A stretch of DNA of 64,000 bases from Pseudomonadota bacterium (lineage in GTDB: Bacteria; Desulfobacterota; Desulfobulbia; Desulfobulbales; JAGXFP01), in NCBI GenBank assembly GCA_018823285.1, contig JAHJIQ010000006.1, forward strand, positions 1 to 64,000. The letters run 5' to 3'. This document shows positions 53,919 through 62,505 of this stretch, in pieces; the stretch's first letter is position 1, and each line of letters opens with the position of its first letter. Below the pieces are notes generated by a model. It worked only from the letters and a program-made list of their open reading frames with translations, was not told the DNA's origin and did not search any database. A program made the translations under genes and the position numbers.

Positions 53919-54821
53919 ATGAAGAGATATCTATCCATTGGCGCCTTTCTCCTTGTAACCCTGCTCATTCCGGGGCCTGGCGCGCATGGCAAACCCCACC
54001 GGACCAACCACTCGGAAGATGCGTTGCAGATGGCTGTGAGCAACAATCTCATTGACATTGCAGCTGATTCAGCCCCGCTAATTTCACTCCTGGAAGAACT
54101 CGCCGGTCTGACGGATATCGAAATATATACCGACACCCGGATATTCAATCACGAGCGGGTATCAATTCGGGCAGAGGACTGGACAATCACCCAGGTCCTC
54201 AACAGCCTTTTGAAAGGATACAACTTCGTGGTCGTGTTCCCGTTCAACGATCGGGGGGGGAGACTGGACGCCTTCGCCCCCTCTTATGACGGGAACATTC
54301 CGGAGATGACGGGGCAAATAAAACCGGGAAAACCCGGACGGACATTCTCCGGGGCGGGAAAGCCGCAAACCGCCGCCGTTCTCCGGAGTCATCCCTCGAC
54401 AGAGGCCGGAAACCGGCACGCCCGGCTGACCGGGGTGTCGACCCCTCTCGTTTCCGCCGTTCCCACCGGAACCAATGCCGATCCGTCTACCGCACTGAGC
54501 CCCGGCCGGACATCCGCCACAACCTTTTCGTCGGGAACCCTGGCCGCTTCCTTCCGGGAAAAATCGGCCGTTCCGGCCACAAACCATGAGGTTCCGGACA
54601 TCTCGATCGATTTTCCGGAAGAGGACCCGACCGATCAGAAGACCACCAACCGGATCAACTTCATCTACAGCCAGATCGCCCGATTGGAAGAGAATATCAA
54701 GAGTGGCTATTCGGATAAATGGTATGCGGAATGGACCAAATTGAAAGACCCCCGCCAGGTGCAGCACGACAAGGATATCCTCCTTGCCTACGTCAAGGAA
54801 CTCGAAACACTCGAGAAATAA
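53919..54821 (+). CDS. Secreted protein with STN/secretin-N-like domain
   Basis: This 300-residue protein starts at the ATG at 53919 (an upstream start at 53880 adds only 13 unlikely residues), with a signal peptide ending PGAHG. Residues ~35-105 resemble the STN fold of secretins and TonB receptors: IDIAADSAPLISLLEELAG and VSIRAEDWTITQVLNSLLKG. The rest is Pro/Ser/Ala-rich low complexity and then a charged helix. It may bind peptidoglycan or interact with TonB partners. I cannot assign a function. Confidence 0.65.
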   Translation: MKRYLSIGAFLLVTLLIPGPGAHGKPHRTNHSEDALQMAVSNNLIDIAADSAPLISLLEELAGLTDIEIYTDTRIFNHERVSIRAEDWTITQVLNSLLKGYNFVVVFPFNDRGGRLDAFAPSYDGNIPEMTGQIKPGKPGRTFSGAGKPQTAAVLRSHPSTEAGNRHARLTGVSTPLVSAVPTGTNADPSTALSPGRTSATTFSSGTLAASFREKSAVPATNHEVPDISIDFPEEDPTDQKTTNRINFIYSQIARLEENIKSGYSDKWYAEWTKLKDPRQVQHDKDILLAYVKELETLEK

Positions 54822-54935
54822 GCGGGCGCCCCGTCATTTTAAAGAACGTGGAGATGGTGAAATTTCATTCACTTTTAACTGAAAATTAATATTCCGGCAG
54901 TACGATTCATTGCAAACAATCATCGGAGTGAACAA
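54822..54935. other. 114-base gap, probable promoter region of the XrtH unit
   Basis: AT-rich between the STN-like gene and the lipoprotein. It contains a short GGGCGCCC palindrome at 54823-54830 and a run AACTGAAAATTAATATT. No definite promoter boxes. Confidence 0.3.
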
Positions 54936-55517
54936 ATGCTTAAAAAGAGTCTCGGGTTGATACAAATCACTGCATCACTTTTGCTCGTTTCCATTTTATC
55001 CAGCGGCTGCGCCGGGATGAACAAAAGCCTGCTCTCTTCGGATCCCGTCATCAGTGAATCCACCAGAATCCATAAGACAATTTCCGAATTACACCTGGAA
55101 TTCAATGATCTGGTTGAAGGGTTCGTTCTCGCCAATGATGTAGTCTGCCTGAAGAAAATTCCCCATGTGATCTCTGAAGCAAAGCTCTATGTTGAGCGGG
55201 CACGGAAACTTCATGAGCTGCAGCGATATTACCCGGAAGGCATCTCCTATCACCGCTGGAAACACACCGGGGACAACGTGGAAATGGGGAACCGTCGACT
55301 GTTCGAGATGATGATGCAATACGCTGATGTCCAGATGACCTATTCCGACAAAACCGATGCCCTGCTCACCTACAGGGAGATCATCAGCACCTTCGGCGAC
55401 AAAAAGTATGATCGGTATCAGATCCTGGCTCAGCTCCGGCTGGATGAAATTGAAAACCGTTCCCAGGCCATTCGAGCGGCCTCACTCCACCAGCCGGAAG
55501 CTGTTTTAAGACCATGA
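54936..55517 (+). CDS. Small envelope lipoprotein in the exosortase H cluster
   Basis: This 193-residue protein has a clear lipobox (LVSILSSGCAG, Cys near residue 26). The rest is helical, with motifs such as ELHLEFNDLVEGFVLANDVVCL and LLTYREIISTFGDKKYDRYQILAQLRLDEIENRSQ reminiscent of a helical repeat fold, though I cannot name a family. It precedes exosortase H by a short gap. A role in surface anchoring of the same pathway is inference. Confidence 0.7.
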   Translation: MLKKSLGLIQITASLLLVSILSSGCAGMNKSLLSSDPVISESTRIHKTISELHLEFNDLVEGFVLANDVVCLKKIPHVISEAKLYVERARKLHELQRYYPEGISYHRWKHTGDNVEMGNRRLFEMMMQYADVQMTYSDKTDALLTYREIISTFGDKKYDRYQILAQLRLDEIENRSQAIRAASLHQPEAVLRP

Positions 55518-55529
55518 ACGGGGATGCCC

Positions 55530-56039
55530 ATGAAAAAGCAATGGTTCACTTTTCTTGGCATCTTCCTTTGCCTTTTCATCCTCTTCCAGCTCCTGTTCAT
55601 ATCCTCGATACGAGGGTCCGGGACATACCTGTCATTCATTCACCTGATCACCGTCAAACCTGGCGCCTTTCTGATCGGGATCCTGATCCCCGATGAAAAA
55701 ATCCTCGTCAGCGGTCTGCAGATTCTGTCCAGAAATACCGGCCTTAAAATTCTGAACGGCTGTGAGGGGATCGAAGGATTTCTGCTGATTACCTGTGGCA
55801 TCCTCTCTTACCAGGCTTCGTTGTGGAAGAAGCTTGTCGGGGTATCGGCAGGCCTGCTCCTCATGGAGAGCCTAAACCTCATGCGGGTTGTCTCCCTTTT
55901 TTTCACTCTCAGACAACAAAAGCCTCTCTTTTCACTATTGCACGGCTATGTCTGGCCGACCCTGATTCTTGCCATCGGCACCCTTTATTTTCTCTGGTGG
56001 TCCGATAATGTCACCCCCGTTGAGACCGATGCAGCCTGA
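55530..56039 (+). CDS. xrtH: Exosortase H (IPTLxxWG-CTERM-specific)
   Basis: This 169-residue polytopic inner-membrane protease/transpeptidase has the exosortase triad: Cys78 in NGCEGIEGF, Arg119 in LNLMRVVS and His138 in LLHGYVWP. It is the short H type that cleaves IPTLxxWG-CTERM tails. I chose the ATG at 55530 with GGGGA five bases before it; the ATG at 55524 is an alternative. A matching substrate is the protease at 56660, two genes downstream. Confidence 0.85.
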   Translation: MKKQWFTFLGIFLCLFILFQLLFISSIRGSGTYLSFIHLITVKPGAFLIGILIPDEKILVSGLQILSRNTGLKILNGCEGIEGFLLITCGILSYQASLWKKLVGVSAGLLLMESLNLMRVVSLFFTLRQQKPLFSLLHGYVWPTLILAIGTLYFLWWSDNVTPVETDAA

Positions 56040-56655
56040 TCGCATACCGTCCCCGGCAGAGAATACCCTCACCGGAAAGGTTCTCATATTTTTCCCCCTG
56101 GCGCTCCTGGCAACTTTTGTGGCCGGGGATCTCATGGTGCAGATATTTCTCCCATTGTATAAATCGGTTCTGCCCCTGTTCACCGACCATTTCCAGGCCG
56201 TCTCTTTATATGTGCAGAACAACGGAATTGAACAAAGCATCTGCTTGAAGGCAGAGCTGATCGCTCCCTTTCCGGAACGGTCTCCACAATTTTTCCCCGG
56301 AACGGTTCTCACCGGCTCAACCCTTGCCGGCAACGCCATGCAGCACCTTGTGGTGTTTCTCACCATAGGCGCCACATCGCTCACTTCCCTGCCTGGGAAA
56401 TGTCCGCTTTTTGCAGCGCTTCTCACGGGCTTTATTCTGGTCCAGTGCCTCGATATACCGCCGGTTCTGCTCGGCAGCATGGAGGAGCTTCTGCACAGCC
56501 GTATTCCGGACGGAAACGTTCAGGTTTCACCGTCGGTCCTCTGGATGCACTTCCTGAACGGGGGCGGCCGCCCGGCGCTCTCTTTCATAACCGCGATTCT
56601 GCCGGTTGTTCCGGCCATTCAAGCCGGCAGATTCAGGAACCGGTCGGGGAACTGA
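56008..56655 (+). CDS. Exosortase H-associated membrane protein
   Basis: This 215-residue protein has several hydrophobic helices (VLIFFPLALLATFVAGDLMV, HLVVFLTIGATSLTSL, PALSFITAILPVVPAI) and no known catalytic motif. It is encoded directly between exosortase H and its substrate, where an accessory membrane protein is commonly found in this system. I chose the ATG at 56008 with GGTGG before it, overlapping the exosortase gene by 32 bases; an ATG at 56029 is another option. Role: unknown, probably complex formation with XrtH. Confidence 0.75.
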   Translation: MSPPLRPMQPDRIPSPAENTLTGKVLIFFPLALLATFVAGDLMVQIFLPLYKSVLPLFTDHFQAVSLYVQNNGIEQSICLKAELIAPFPERSPQFFPGTVLTGSTLAGNAMQHLVVFLTIGATSLTSLPGKCPLFAALLTGFILVQCLDIPPVLLGSMEELLHSRIPDGNVQVSPSVLWMHFLNGGGRPALSFITAILPVVPAIQAGRFRNRSGN

Positions 56656-56659
56656 AACA

Positions 56660-58069
56660 ATGCAGGCAAAAATCTTGATCTCCGTAACCTGCACGCTCTT
56701 CATCCTTCTTTCCGGCAAGGTTTACCCGGGACATGCCGCAATGAATACCTTCAAGTTTTCCGGAAAGTTTCCACCGCAGGTCATTCAGCGGATAACGGAC
56801 GGAGAGATCAGGGACCTCATAGTTCTTTTTGATGATACGGGCGTAGAGAGTCCCCGTTCTCCCGCCGGGAGATCTCTTCGCAAAATGAGGCTGAAACAGG
56901 TCAAACTGAACGCGTTGCAACAGCTGCCGCCCGGCAAATTCCGGACATTGAGAGACTACTCCCAGCTGCCGCTGTCCCATCTGGAATTTGCTTCTCTTGA
57001 GGCCTTGCAGGCACTCGATACTATACCGGGCGTGCAGGCGGTCTTTGAAAACACCCCTCTTCACCTGCACCTTGCGGAAAGCATCCCCCTTCTCCGTCGA
57101 CCCTCGACATTCGATTACGGTTTCACCGGTGAGAACACTTCCGTCGGGATAGTCGATACCGGGGTTGATTTCACCCGGTCCGCTTTCGGATCATGCACTG
57201 CGCCGGGAGTGCCGGCCGACTGCCGGGTGGTCGCCAATGTGGACATCGCGCCGGAAGACCATACTCCGGACGCCCATGGCCACGGTTCCAATGTGGCCGG
57301 GATCGTTGTCGGAACAGCGGATAAGACAGGGGTCATCGCGCTTGACGTTTTTGACGGTTTGTCATCATCGGACGTTTACGTCCTCGGCGCCATCAACTGG
57401 GCCATTGAAAACCAGACCACCTATCACATCGCGGCGCTCAACATCAGCCTCGGCAACGGGGTCGAATATGCCACGGCCTGTTCCAACCGCTTCACCAATC
57501 CCTATGTTTCTGCGGCCCAATCGGCGACAGCGGCGGGAATCATTCTGGTCGCCTCAGCCGGCAACGAGAATTATACCAACGGCCTGTCGCGACCGGCCTG
57601 TACCCCGGACATCGTCTCCGTCGGCGCCGTTTATGACAACAATATCGGAGGGCGACAATGGTCAGTCTGCACCGACAGCACAACACAAGCCGACCAGGTC
57701 CCATGCTTCTCGAACAGCGCTTCCTACCTCGACATCCTGGCCCCGGGAGCCTTGATCACTGCCGGAGGTTCCACTATGGGCGGGACTTCGCAGGCCGCTC
57801 CCCATGTAGCCGGTGCGCTGGCCATAGTAAAATCGGCCTTTCCCGGTTTGAGCACCTCCGATGCGGTATACCGTCTGGTCCTGACCGGGATCCCGGTGAC
57901 CGATCCGAAAAGCGGCGTCACCACTCCGCGCCTGGACCTTTATGCAGCGCTTGAGCCATACACTTACGACGAGATACCAATGTTGCCCATCTGGGGAATT
58001 CTCGCCTTCGGCGGACTGATCGCAGCCTCGGCCGGAAGAACGCTACGGAAAAAAAATGTCCGGGCTTAA
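56660..58069 (+). CDS. S8 serine protease with IPTL-CTERM sorting tail
   Basis: This 469-residue secreted subtilisin-like protease has the catalytic triad Asp166 (VGIVDTGVD), His208 (GHGSNVAG) and Ser377 (GGTSQAAPHVAG), and an oxyanion Asn302. A propeptide-like stretch of about 130 residues comes before the catalytic domain. The C-terminus has IPMLPIWG at 439-446, a hydrophobic helix and a basic tail, i.e. the IPTLxxWG-CTERM signal cut by exosortase H. The start ATG at 56660 gives a signal peptide ending GHA. It is the only IPTL-CTERM protein I see here. Confidence 0.88.
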   Translation: MQAKILISVTCTLFILLSGKVYPGHAAMNTFKFSGKFPPQVIQRITDGEIRDLIVLFDDTGVESPRSPAGRSLRKMRLKQVKLNALQQLPPGKFRTLRDYSQLPLSHLEFASLEALQALDTIPGVQAVFENTPLHLHLAESIPLLRRPSTFDYGFTGENTSVGIVDTGVDFTRSAFGSCTAPGVPADCRVVANVDIAPEDHTPDAHGHGSNVAGIVVGTADKTGVIALDVFDGLSSSDVYVLGAINWAIENQTTYHIAALNISLGNGVEYATACSNRFTNPYVSAAQSATAAGIILVASAGNENYTNGLSRPACTPDIVSVGAVYDNNIGGRQWSVCTDSTTQADQVPCFSNSASYLDILAPGALITAGGSTMGGTSQAAPHVAGALAIVKSAFPGLSTSDAVYRLVLTGIPVTDPKSGVTTPRLDLYAALEPYTYDEIPMLPIWGILAFGGLIAASAGRTLRKKNVRA

Positions 58070-58101
58070 AACCATTTTGGTCGAACTGTTGAATGAATCG
58101 G

Positions 58102-58935
58102 TTATTCCGACCGGTCTTCACAAATTTCTTTGAAGAACCTCCCGGTCAGGCGCTCAAGCAATGCGGGATTGCTCTTGTCATCCTCGAAGACCACGGTTTC
58201 CCCATTCGGCCCGGCCCCGAGATAGGCCTTGCTGTGCCTGAGGAAGTTCATGGTTTCAAAGCTGTTGCTGCTCTTCACCGAGCCGAGAACGTACAGCCTA
58301 TTTCGGTAGCGCCAGACAAAATAGTCGGCACACGAACTGATGATCAGTTCCGGGTTGCGCAGTTGATGTTCCTCGACCAGCCTGGTGACAAAGTCAGGGT
58401 CCTTCACGTTGACCTCGAAAACCACGGTCTCACCGTTTGGTCCGGCATCGAAAAGCGTTTTGGTGTACGGGAGATGCTTCAACGAGGCAAACATCCTGTT
58501 GGTATAGAAGTTCCCGATCACGAAAAAACGTTCATGATACTTCCAGAAAAAATATGAATCGGACCAATGCTTGAGCAGCTTGGGTGATTCGTTGAAAGTG
58601 TTTTCCAATCGGGAGAACAGGGAGGGATCGTTTTCATCGGCCTCAATAAAAACCGTTTCCCCGAGCGGCCCCGCCTTGTCAAGCTTTCTGCTGCTTGCGA
58701 AGACTCCATCTTCCAGGAGCTGCGTCCTTCCCTCCTCGGTCCCGGCAATGAATAAACTGGTCCGTGAACGGTAGACCGAGTATGAATCTCCTGCGGAATC
58801 GACCAGGACCATCTCCCGGTTCCCTTCACCCAAACAGATATCGGCCTCTGGTCGTTCATAAACGAAATAGGTCTTCTCCATTGCACAGCCCGAAGCCATC
58901 AACAATACCAACAAATACAGGGTCTTTCTGAACAT
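58102..58935 (-). CDS. Lipoprotein with three degenerate repeats
   Basis: This 277-residue protein starts with a lipobox (LLMASGC, Cys17). Three repeat units of about 70-75 residues follow, each ending in a conserved stretch such as GPxGETVVFE and then a D/N-P motif: near 90-105 (GPLGETVFIEADENDPS), near 165-180 (GPNGETVVFEVNVKDPD) and near 245-260 (GPNGETVVFEDDKSNPA). Each unit opens with an aromatic-rich strand (YFFWKYHERFFVIG; YFVWRYRNRLYVLG). It is a likely envelope protein of unknown function, 50 bases before the exosortase in the same direction. Confidence 0.75.
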   Translation of the reverse strand: MFRKTLYLLVLLMASGCAMEKTYFVYERPEADICLGEGNREMVLVDSAGDSYSVYRSRTSLFIAGTEEGRTQLLEDGVFASSRKLDKAGPLGETVFIEADENDPSLFSRLENTFNESPKLLKHWSDSYFFWKYHERFFVIGNFYTNRMFASLKHLPYTKTLFDAGPNGETVVFEVNVKDPDFVTRLVEEHQLRNPELIISSCADYFVWRYRNRLYVLGSVKSSNSFETMNFLRHSKAYLGAGPNGETVVFEDDKSNPALLERLTGRFFKEICEDRSE

Positions 58936-58985
58936 GCACTCACTGCTCCTTCTGTTTTCTGTATTTTTTTTGGGGCCAGGCCTGA

Positions 58986-60530
58986 TCAGTCAGGCACATA
59001 CTCTGCGAGCAAAGGCCAGAGTGAGACCAGAAAACCGTCGAGGGCGTCCCGCGACTCATTGAGGTCCTCGGCCCCGACCACCTCAACCCTGACAAGAGCG
59101 CCATCGGTCCGGCTCCTGGTCATTGCGCTCCAGATCAGATGCACCTTATGAAGCCAGGGGCTCGTGATGATCTTGCCGCCGGACAAGAAGAAATAGGATC
59201 CGAGCATATTGTAGTCATCTTTCTTAAGGGTCATGGTTCTGATGGTGATCATCTGGTCATCGGTTACCTTAACCCCCACGTTTCCGGAATCCACCATCGA
59301 CCACCCGCCTCCGAGCAGGCAGGACTGCGGCGCATGAGCGGTGTGGCGTGTTCCCTGATACCGGTAGTAGGGAATCAGGAGATATATTTTTTGCCGGGGG
59401 TCCTTCTTCCTGGTGAAAACACCGTTGATATAGTCATCCGCCCACAGCTCGTTCATGATTTCCTTGGAGAGATACCGGCGCTCCCCCTCCCATTCCCCAA
59501 CCACCATCGGGAAGTCGTCAAACATTTTCCTTTCCGGAGACGTCAACAGATGGGGGACCCTCTGCAACATGAATCCGCTGCCGAGAAATATCAGGAGGAA
59601 GATCGCGGTCAAGGCTGATTTCAGGGAGAGACTGCGGTTACGCCCACCCTTGTCCGCTGTGGGGACCACTTTCTGCTCCGACCCGATCTTTTTAAGAAGC
59701 AATGCGCAGAAGAAGAGGCCGATCCCCCCGCTCAGAAATATGAGCAGTCCGGTAAAATCGTGAAAGAAATTCTCAGCCAGTTCCGCATGCCCGTTTACGA
59801 TCAGAACACCGGTCACCAGAATCCTGATACTGTTTATGCCCACTGATATCGGCAGTACCAGGGCCACAATTATTGCCCGCCGCCACCAGCCGCTGACAAA
59901 GAAATGTCCGATCAGCAATGACATCAGAAACATCGGCATCACATAGCGAAGACCGCTGCACGCATCGACCACCTGGAGTTGCTGCACCCCAAGATCAATG
60001 ATGTTGCCATCCTGGAAGACACTGGTGCCGGTCAGCCGCAGCAGATTGACTGAAAGGGAACTTGAGATCATCTTCAGATTGAAGGTCAGCATCTTATTGA
60101 TATACGGAGGAAGCGGGACAATAAATGACAGGATCACCAGGGGAAAAACAAGATTCCCGATTCTTTTTCCGTAGAGGAGCGCCACAACACTGACCATGCC
60201 CATCCATAACCCAACATAGAGGAGCGTCTCCACCGAACCGAGTTCGCCGATGAAAATAAAGAGCGCAGCGGTGAGCGCCGGGATGACCGCCGGTGGCCAC
60301 CACGAAAACTCGTTGAACCGAAAATGATCTTTCTTTTCCCAGCACAGATAGACGAATAACGGCAGGACCAGAAAACAATAGTCGTCATCGCCGGTGTTCC
60401 AGCGAACAAGGAGTTTCTCAATTGACGACCAGCAACCGACCGCAAACGACAGGAAGATGAGGCCGGGAAAAAGCATTTCAACGAGATTTTTTTTCTCGAC
60501 GGGTACTTGGGATTTCAAAACAGCCCTCAA
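58986..60530 (-). CDS. xrtD: Exosortase D (VPLPA-CTERM-specific) fused to EpsI-type domain
   Basis: This 514-residue protein has about eight membrane helices with the exosortase triad Cys191 (VVDACSGLRY), Arg236 (INSIRILVTG) and His257 (FFHDFTGLL) in the order of the family. After residue ~305 comes a soluble EpsI-like domain (LLIPYYRYQGTRHTAHAPQSCLLGGGW and on). The fusion is characteristic of XrtD. Its substrates end in VPLPA-CTERM, and one such protein is at 33463-34254. The start is uncertain: TTG at 60530 and an internal ATG at 60476 both fit, and a TTG at 60518 has the best ribosome site. Confidence 0.88.
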   Translation of the reverse strand: MRAVLKSQVPVEKKNLVEMLFPGLIFLSFAVGCWSSIEKLLVRWNTGDDDYCFLVLPLFVYLCWEKKDHFRFNEFSWWPPAVIPALTAALFIFIGELGSVETLLYVGLWMGMVSVVALLYGKRIGNLVFPLVILSFIVPLPPYINKMLTFNLKMISSSLSVNLLRLTGTSVFQDGNIIDLGVQQLQVVDACSGLRYVMPMFLMSLLIGHFFVSGWWRRAIIVALVLPISVGINSIRILVTGVLIVNGHAELAENFFHDFTGLLIFLSGGIGLFFCALLLKKIGSEQKVVPTADKGGRNRSLSLKSALTAIFLLIFLGSGFMLQRVPHLLTSPERKMFDDFPMVVGEWEGERRYLSKEIMNELWADDYINGVFTRKKDPRQKIYLLIPYYRYQGTRHTAHAPQSCLLGGGWSMVDSGNVGVKVTDDQMITIRTMTLKKDDYNMLGSYFFLSGGKIITSPWLHKVHLIWSAMTRSRTDGALVRVEVVGAEDLNESRDALDGFLVSLWPLLAEYVPD

Positions 60531-60614
60531 ATTTAATTCTGATCACCATCGTCGTATTTCAGCCATTTCATGACCGCAAACCAATACCATATCAGGCAAG
60601 TCGGAAAGTTGAGT

Positions 60615-61748
60615 TTACGATAAAACAGCCTGTTCTCCCAGGCAGGGCCTTGAGAGCGCTTTCTCATAAACATACAGAGTCTGGTGGGCAATCCGGCGCC
60701 AGTTATAGCACCGCCTGACCTGATCAATCATTTCCGCCCTCTCCGATTCGCGCACCGCAACCTCAAGATGCGCGGCCATCATTTCTCGCAGATTATCGAC
60801 ATCCCCGGTCCTGAAATACCGGTCCTGTTCGAGACCGACTTCAATGTTGGCCGGAATGTCGGAAACCAGGACCGGCAGTCCGTAGCTCATTGCTTCCAGC
60901 AATGCAATGGGCAGCCCCTCATGATATGAAGGAAGAACAAACAGCCTGGCATGACTGAATATTTGATTCAGGTCGTCGCCGGTCACATATCCGGGCATCA
61001 CAATTCTGCCGTCCTCTGCAGCGCGCCGTTTCAAGGCGGCGCTATAATCCGAGCCATGGTCGGCATCGCCGGCAATGACCAGCCGACAGACCGTATCAAG
61101 TTTCCCGTACGCCTCAACAAGATCAGTCAACCCTTTTTCGGGGACAAGCCTCGCCACCGCCAGGATATACCTTTCAGGTTCCACCCCGATGCTTTTCAGG
61201 AAACCGGTATCATGACTTTTTCCCCTGACCTCGACCCCATTCCAGATGAGATTGCTTTCCTTGTTGCATCGATCACTGACAATACCGGCTATCACCCTGG
61301 AAATAACGATGACCTCATTGGCAAAACGCCCTCCTAGATATTCCCCCAACTTCAATATTTTCCTGGCCAGCGCCCCCCATTTCTGCCGGTCATAATCGGG
61401 ACCATGGTTGGTTACCACAACCTTCAGTCCGAGGAGTCTGGCCAGTGGCACAAAAAGACTCGGTCCGACCGCATGGAGGTGCAGGATGTCGGGGCTGACA
61501 AGGCGAGCGTGGAGGACAGCGAGAAAGGTGTGGACAATGGCCTCTAATGCCTTGATCCGGGGCGCATAAATCCTTACCAGTCTGATCCCGGACCACTCCC
61601 TGAGATCTTTCCGGACATAAGACGACCTGTTGGCCACGATAACCTCATGGCCCATTTTGAAAAGCAACGGATAGAGTTTTTGGCAATGACTCTCAACTCC
61701 TCCCGGGATATCCGGAACTCCTCGAGTACCAGCGACATAAATTTTCAT
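60615..61748 (-). CDS. Glycosyltransferase family 4 (4)
   Basis: This 377-residue GT-B protein begins MKIYVAGTRGVPDIPGGVES, the N-terminus of a known GT4 group, so I chose the ATG at 61748 over the frame start 96 bases upstream. The donor-site segment EGLPIALLEAMSYGLPVLVS is intact near residue 260. It lies downstream of the BY-kinase/chain-length genes and upstream of exosortase D on the same strand, consistent with an exopolysaccharide locus. Sugar unknown. The 84-base gap 60531-60614 holds no clear gene. Confidence 0.84.
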   Translation of the reverse strand: MKIYVAGTRGVPDIPGGVESHCQKLYPLLFKMGHEVIVANRSSYVRKDLREWSGIRLVRIYAPRIKALEAIVHTFLAVLHARLVSPDILHLHAVGPSLFVPLARLLGLKVVVTNHGPDYDRQKWGALARKILKLGEYLGGRFANEVIVISRVIAGIVSDRCNKESNLIWNGVEVRGKSHDTGFLKSIGVEPERYILAVARLVPEKGLTDLVEAYGKLDTVCRLVIAGDADHGSDYSAALKRRAAEDGRIVMPGYVTGDDLNQIFSHARLFVLPSYHEGLPIALLEAMSYGLPVLVSDIPANIEVGLEQDRYFRTGDVDNLREMMAAHLEVAVRESERAEMIDQVRRCYNWRRIAHQTLYVYEKALSRPCLGEQAVLS

Positions 61749-61984
61749 ACGGTTGTCCCAATAGGCTTGTGCGGCATTATAAGATTCAGTTATCGCAACG
61801 AGTAGACAGGCTATGAGACTCATTTCTATCTTCCTTGTGTTCAATATTGGTTAACGTTCTGAACATTTATCGTTAATTTTCTGTCCGTTCTAACCCTCGG
61901 CAAGCTCGGAGGACCCTTTGCTGCGGCAGGAAATAAACAGACACTTTCTCAAGAGTGGAGGAGATCCACACGAGGAAGTGGGCA
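61749..61984. other. Intergenic gap between GT4 (4) and IS remnant
   Basis: 236 bases with no coding gene, partly within a longer open frame that extends the GT4 upstream without homology. It should contain the GT4 promoter on the minus strand. The IS remnant's left end is likely inside it but I could not mark an exact boundary. Confidence 0.35.
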
Positions 61985-62089
61985 ATGGCAGGGAAGAGGA
62001 AGAATTATCCGCAGGAATTCAGGGATGCTTCGGTGATGCCGGGGAGGGAACAGGGGTACAAAACAATAGAGGCAGCGGGGATTACTTGA
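61985..62089 (+). mobile_element. IS3-family OrfA transposase remnant (N-terminus only)
   Basis: A 34-residue frame reads MAGKRKNYPQEFRDASVMPG then REQGYKTIEAAGIT before a TGA. It matches the helix-turn-helix start of IS3-family OrfA proteins, whose usual text is KRKNYxxEFKxEAVRL..EGxSIxEAA. It has no further transposase sequence on either side and no OrfB. I infer a degraded insertion sequence. It is in opposite orientation to the surrounding genes. Confidence 0.6.
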
Positions 62090-62505
62090 CCACCTCGGAG
62101 TACACTGTTTTTTCAGAAGCAAATGTCTCTGCTGTAAAGTGAAAGCGGACAGAAATCCGCTGGGAGAGGTGCAAAAATTTCCGGCTGTCTACCCTCATTC
62201 TCAGTCCCGGCTGTCCCACCAGGATGATGTTGGGCAGATGCTGCCCCCCTTCCTGGAGATTTGAAAGCATCCTGATCTCCTCAAGGAGATCATCCGCAAG
62301 GCTCCGGTTCTCATCAATGATCAGAAATGTTGCCGCACCACCCTTGTATCTTCGCCGGAGAAAGTCGTGAATGATTTCCAGTTTTTTCACCTTGCCGGGT
62401 TCGTCGGCCTCCAGCGAGAATTCATTGCGAATCGAGTCGATGAACCGGTTCTGATCATGGTTGTTGTATACTGAGCGACAAACTGCACTTTCCGGGGCAT
62501 CCGGC
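62082..62505 (-). pseudogene. Remnant of XrtA/PEP-CTERM-type ExeA-like ATPase
   Basis: The minus strand has an open frame (62082 to about 62513) encoding a stretch that matches the middle of the AAA ATPase often found in exosortase loci: FLRRRYKGGAATFLIIDENR (Walker B region), LLEEIRMLSNLQEGGQHLP, IILVGQPGLRMR and SQRISVRFHFTAE. The Walker A region and about 90 N-terminal residues are missing, and the C-terminus is lost at the IS remnant. It comes right after the BY-kinase stop, its normal genomic place. No good start codon. Non-functional by inference. Confidence 0.7.

Noticed and set aside
58070..58101. Possible shared terminator between convergent S8 protease and lipoprotein genes
   Set aside because: Only 32 bases remain between the stops and no convincing stem with a T run is present.
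60533..60727. Short minus-strand frame ending YWFAVMKWLKYDDGDQN
   Set aside because: It overlaps the 3' end of the GT4 gene, has no ribosome site, and only about 25 residues lie outside that gene. I could not tie it to a family.
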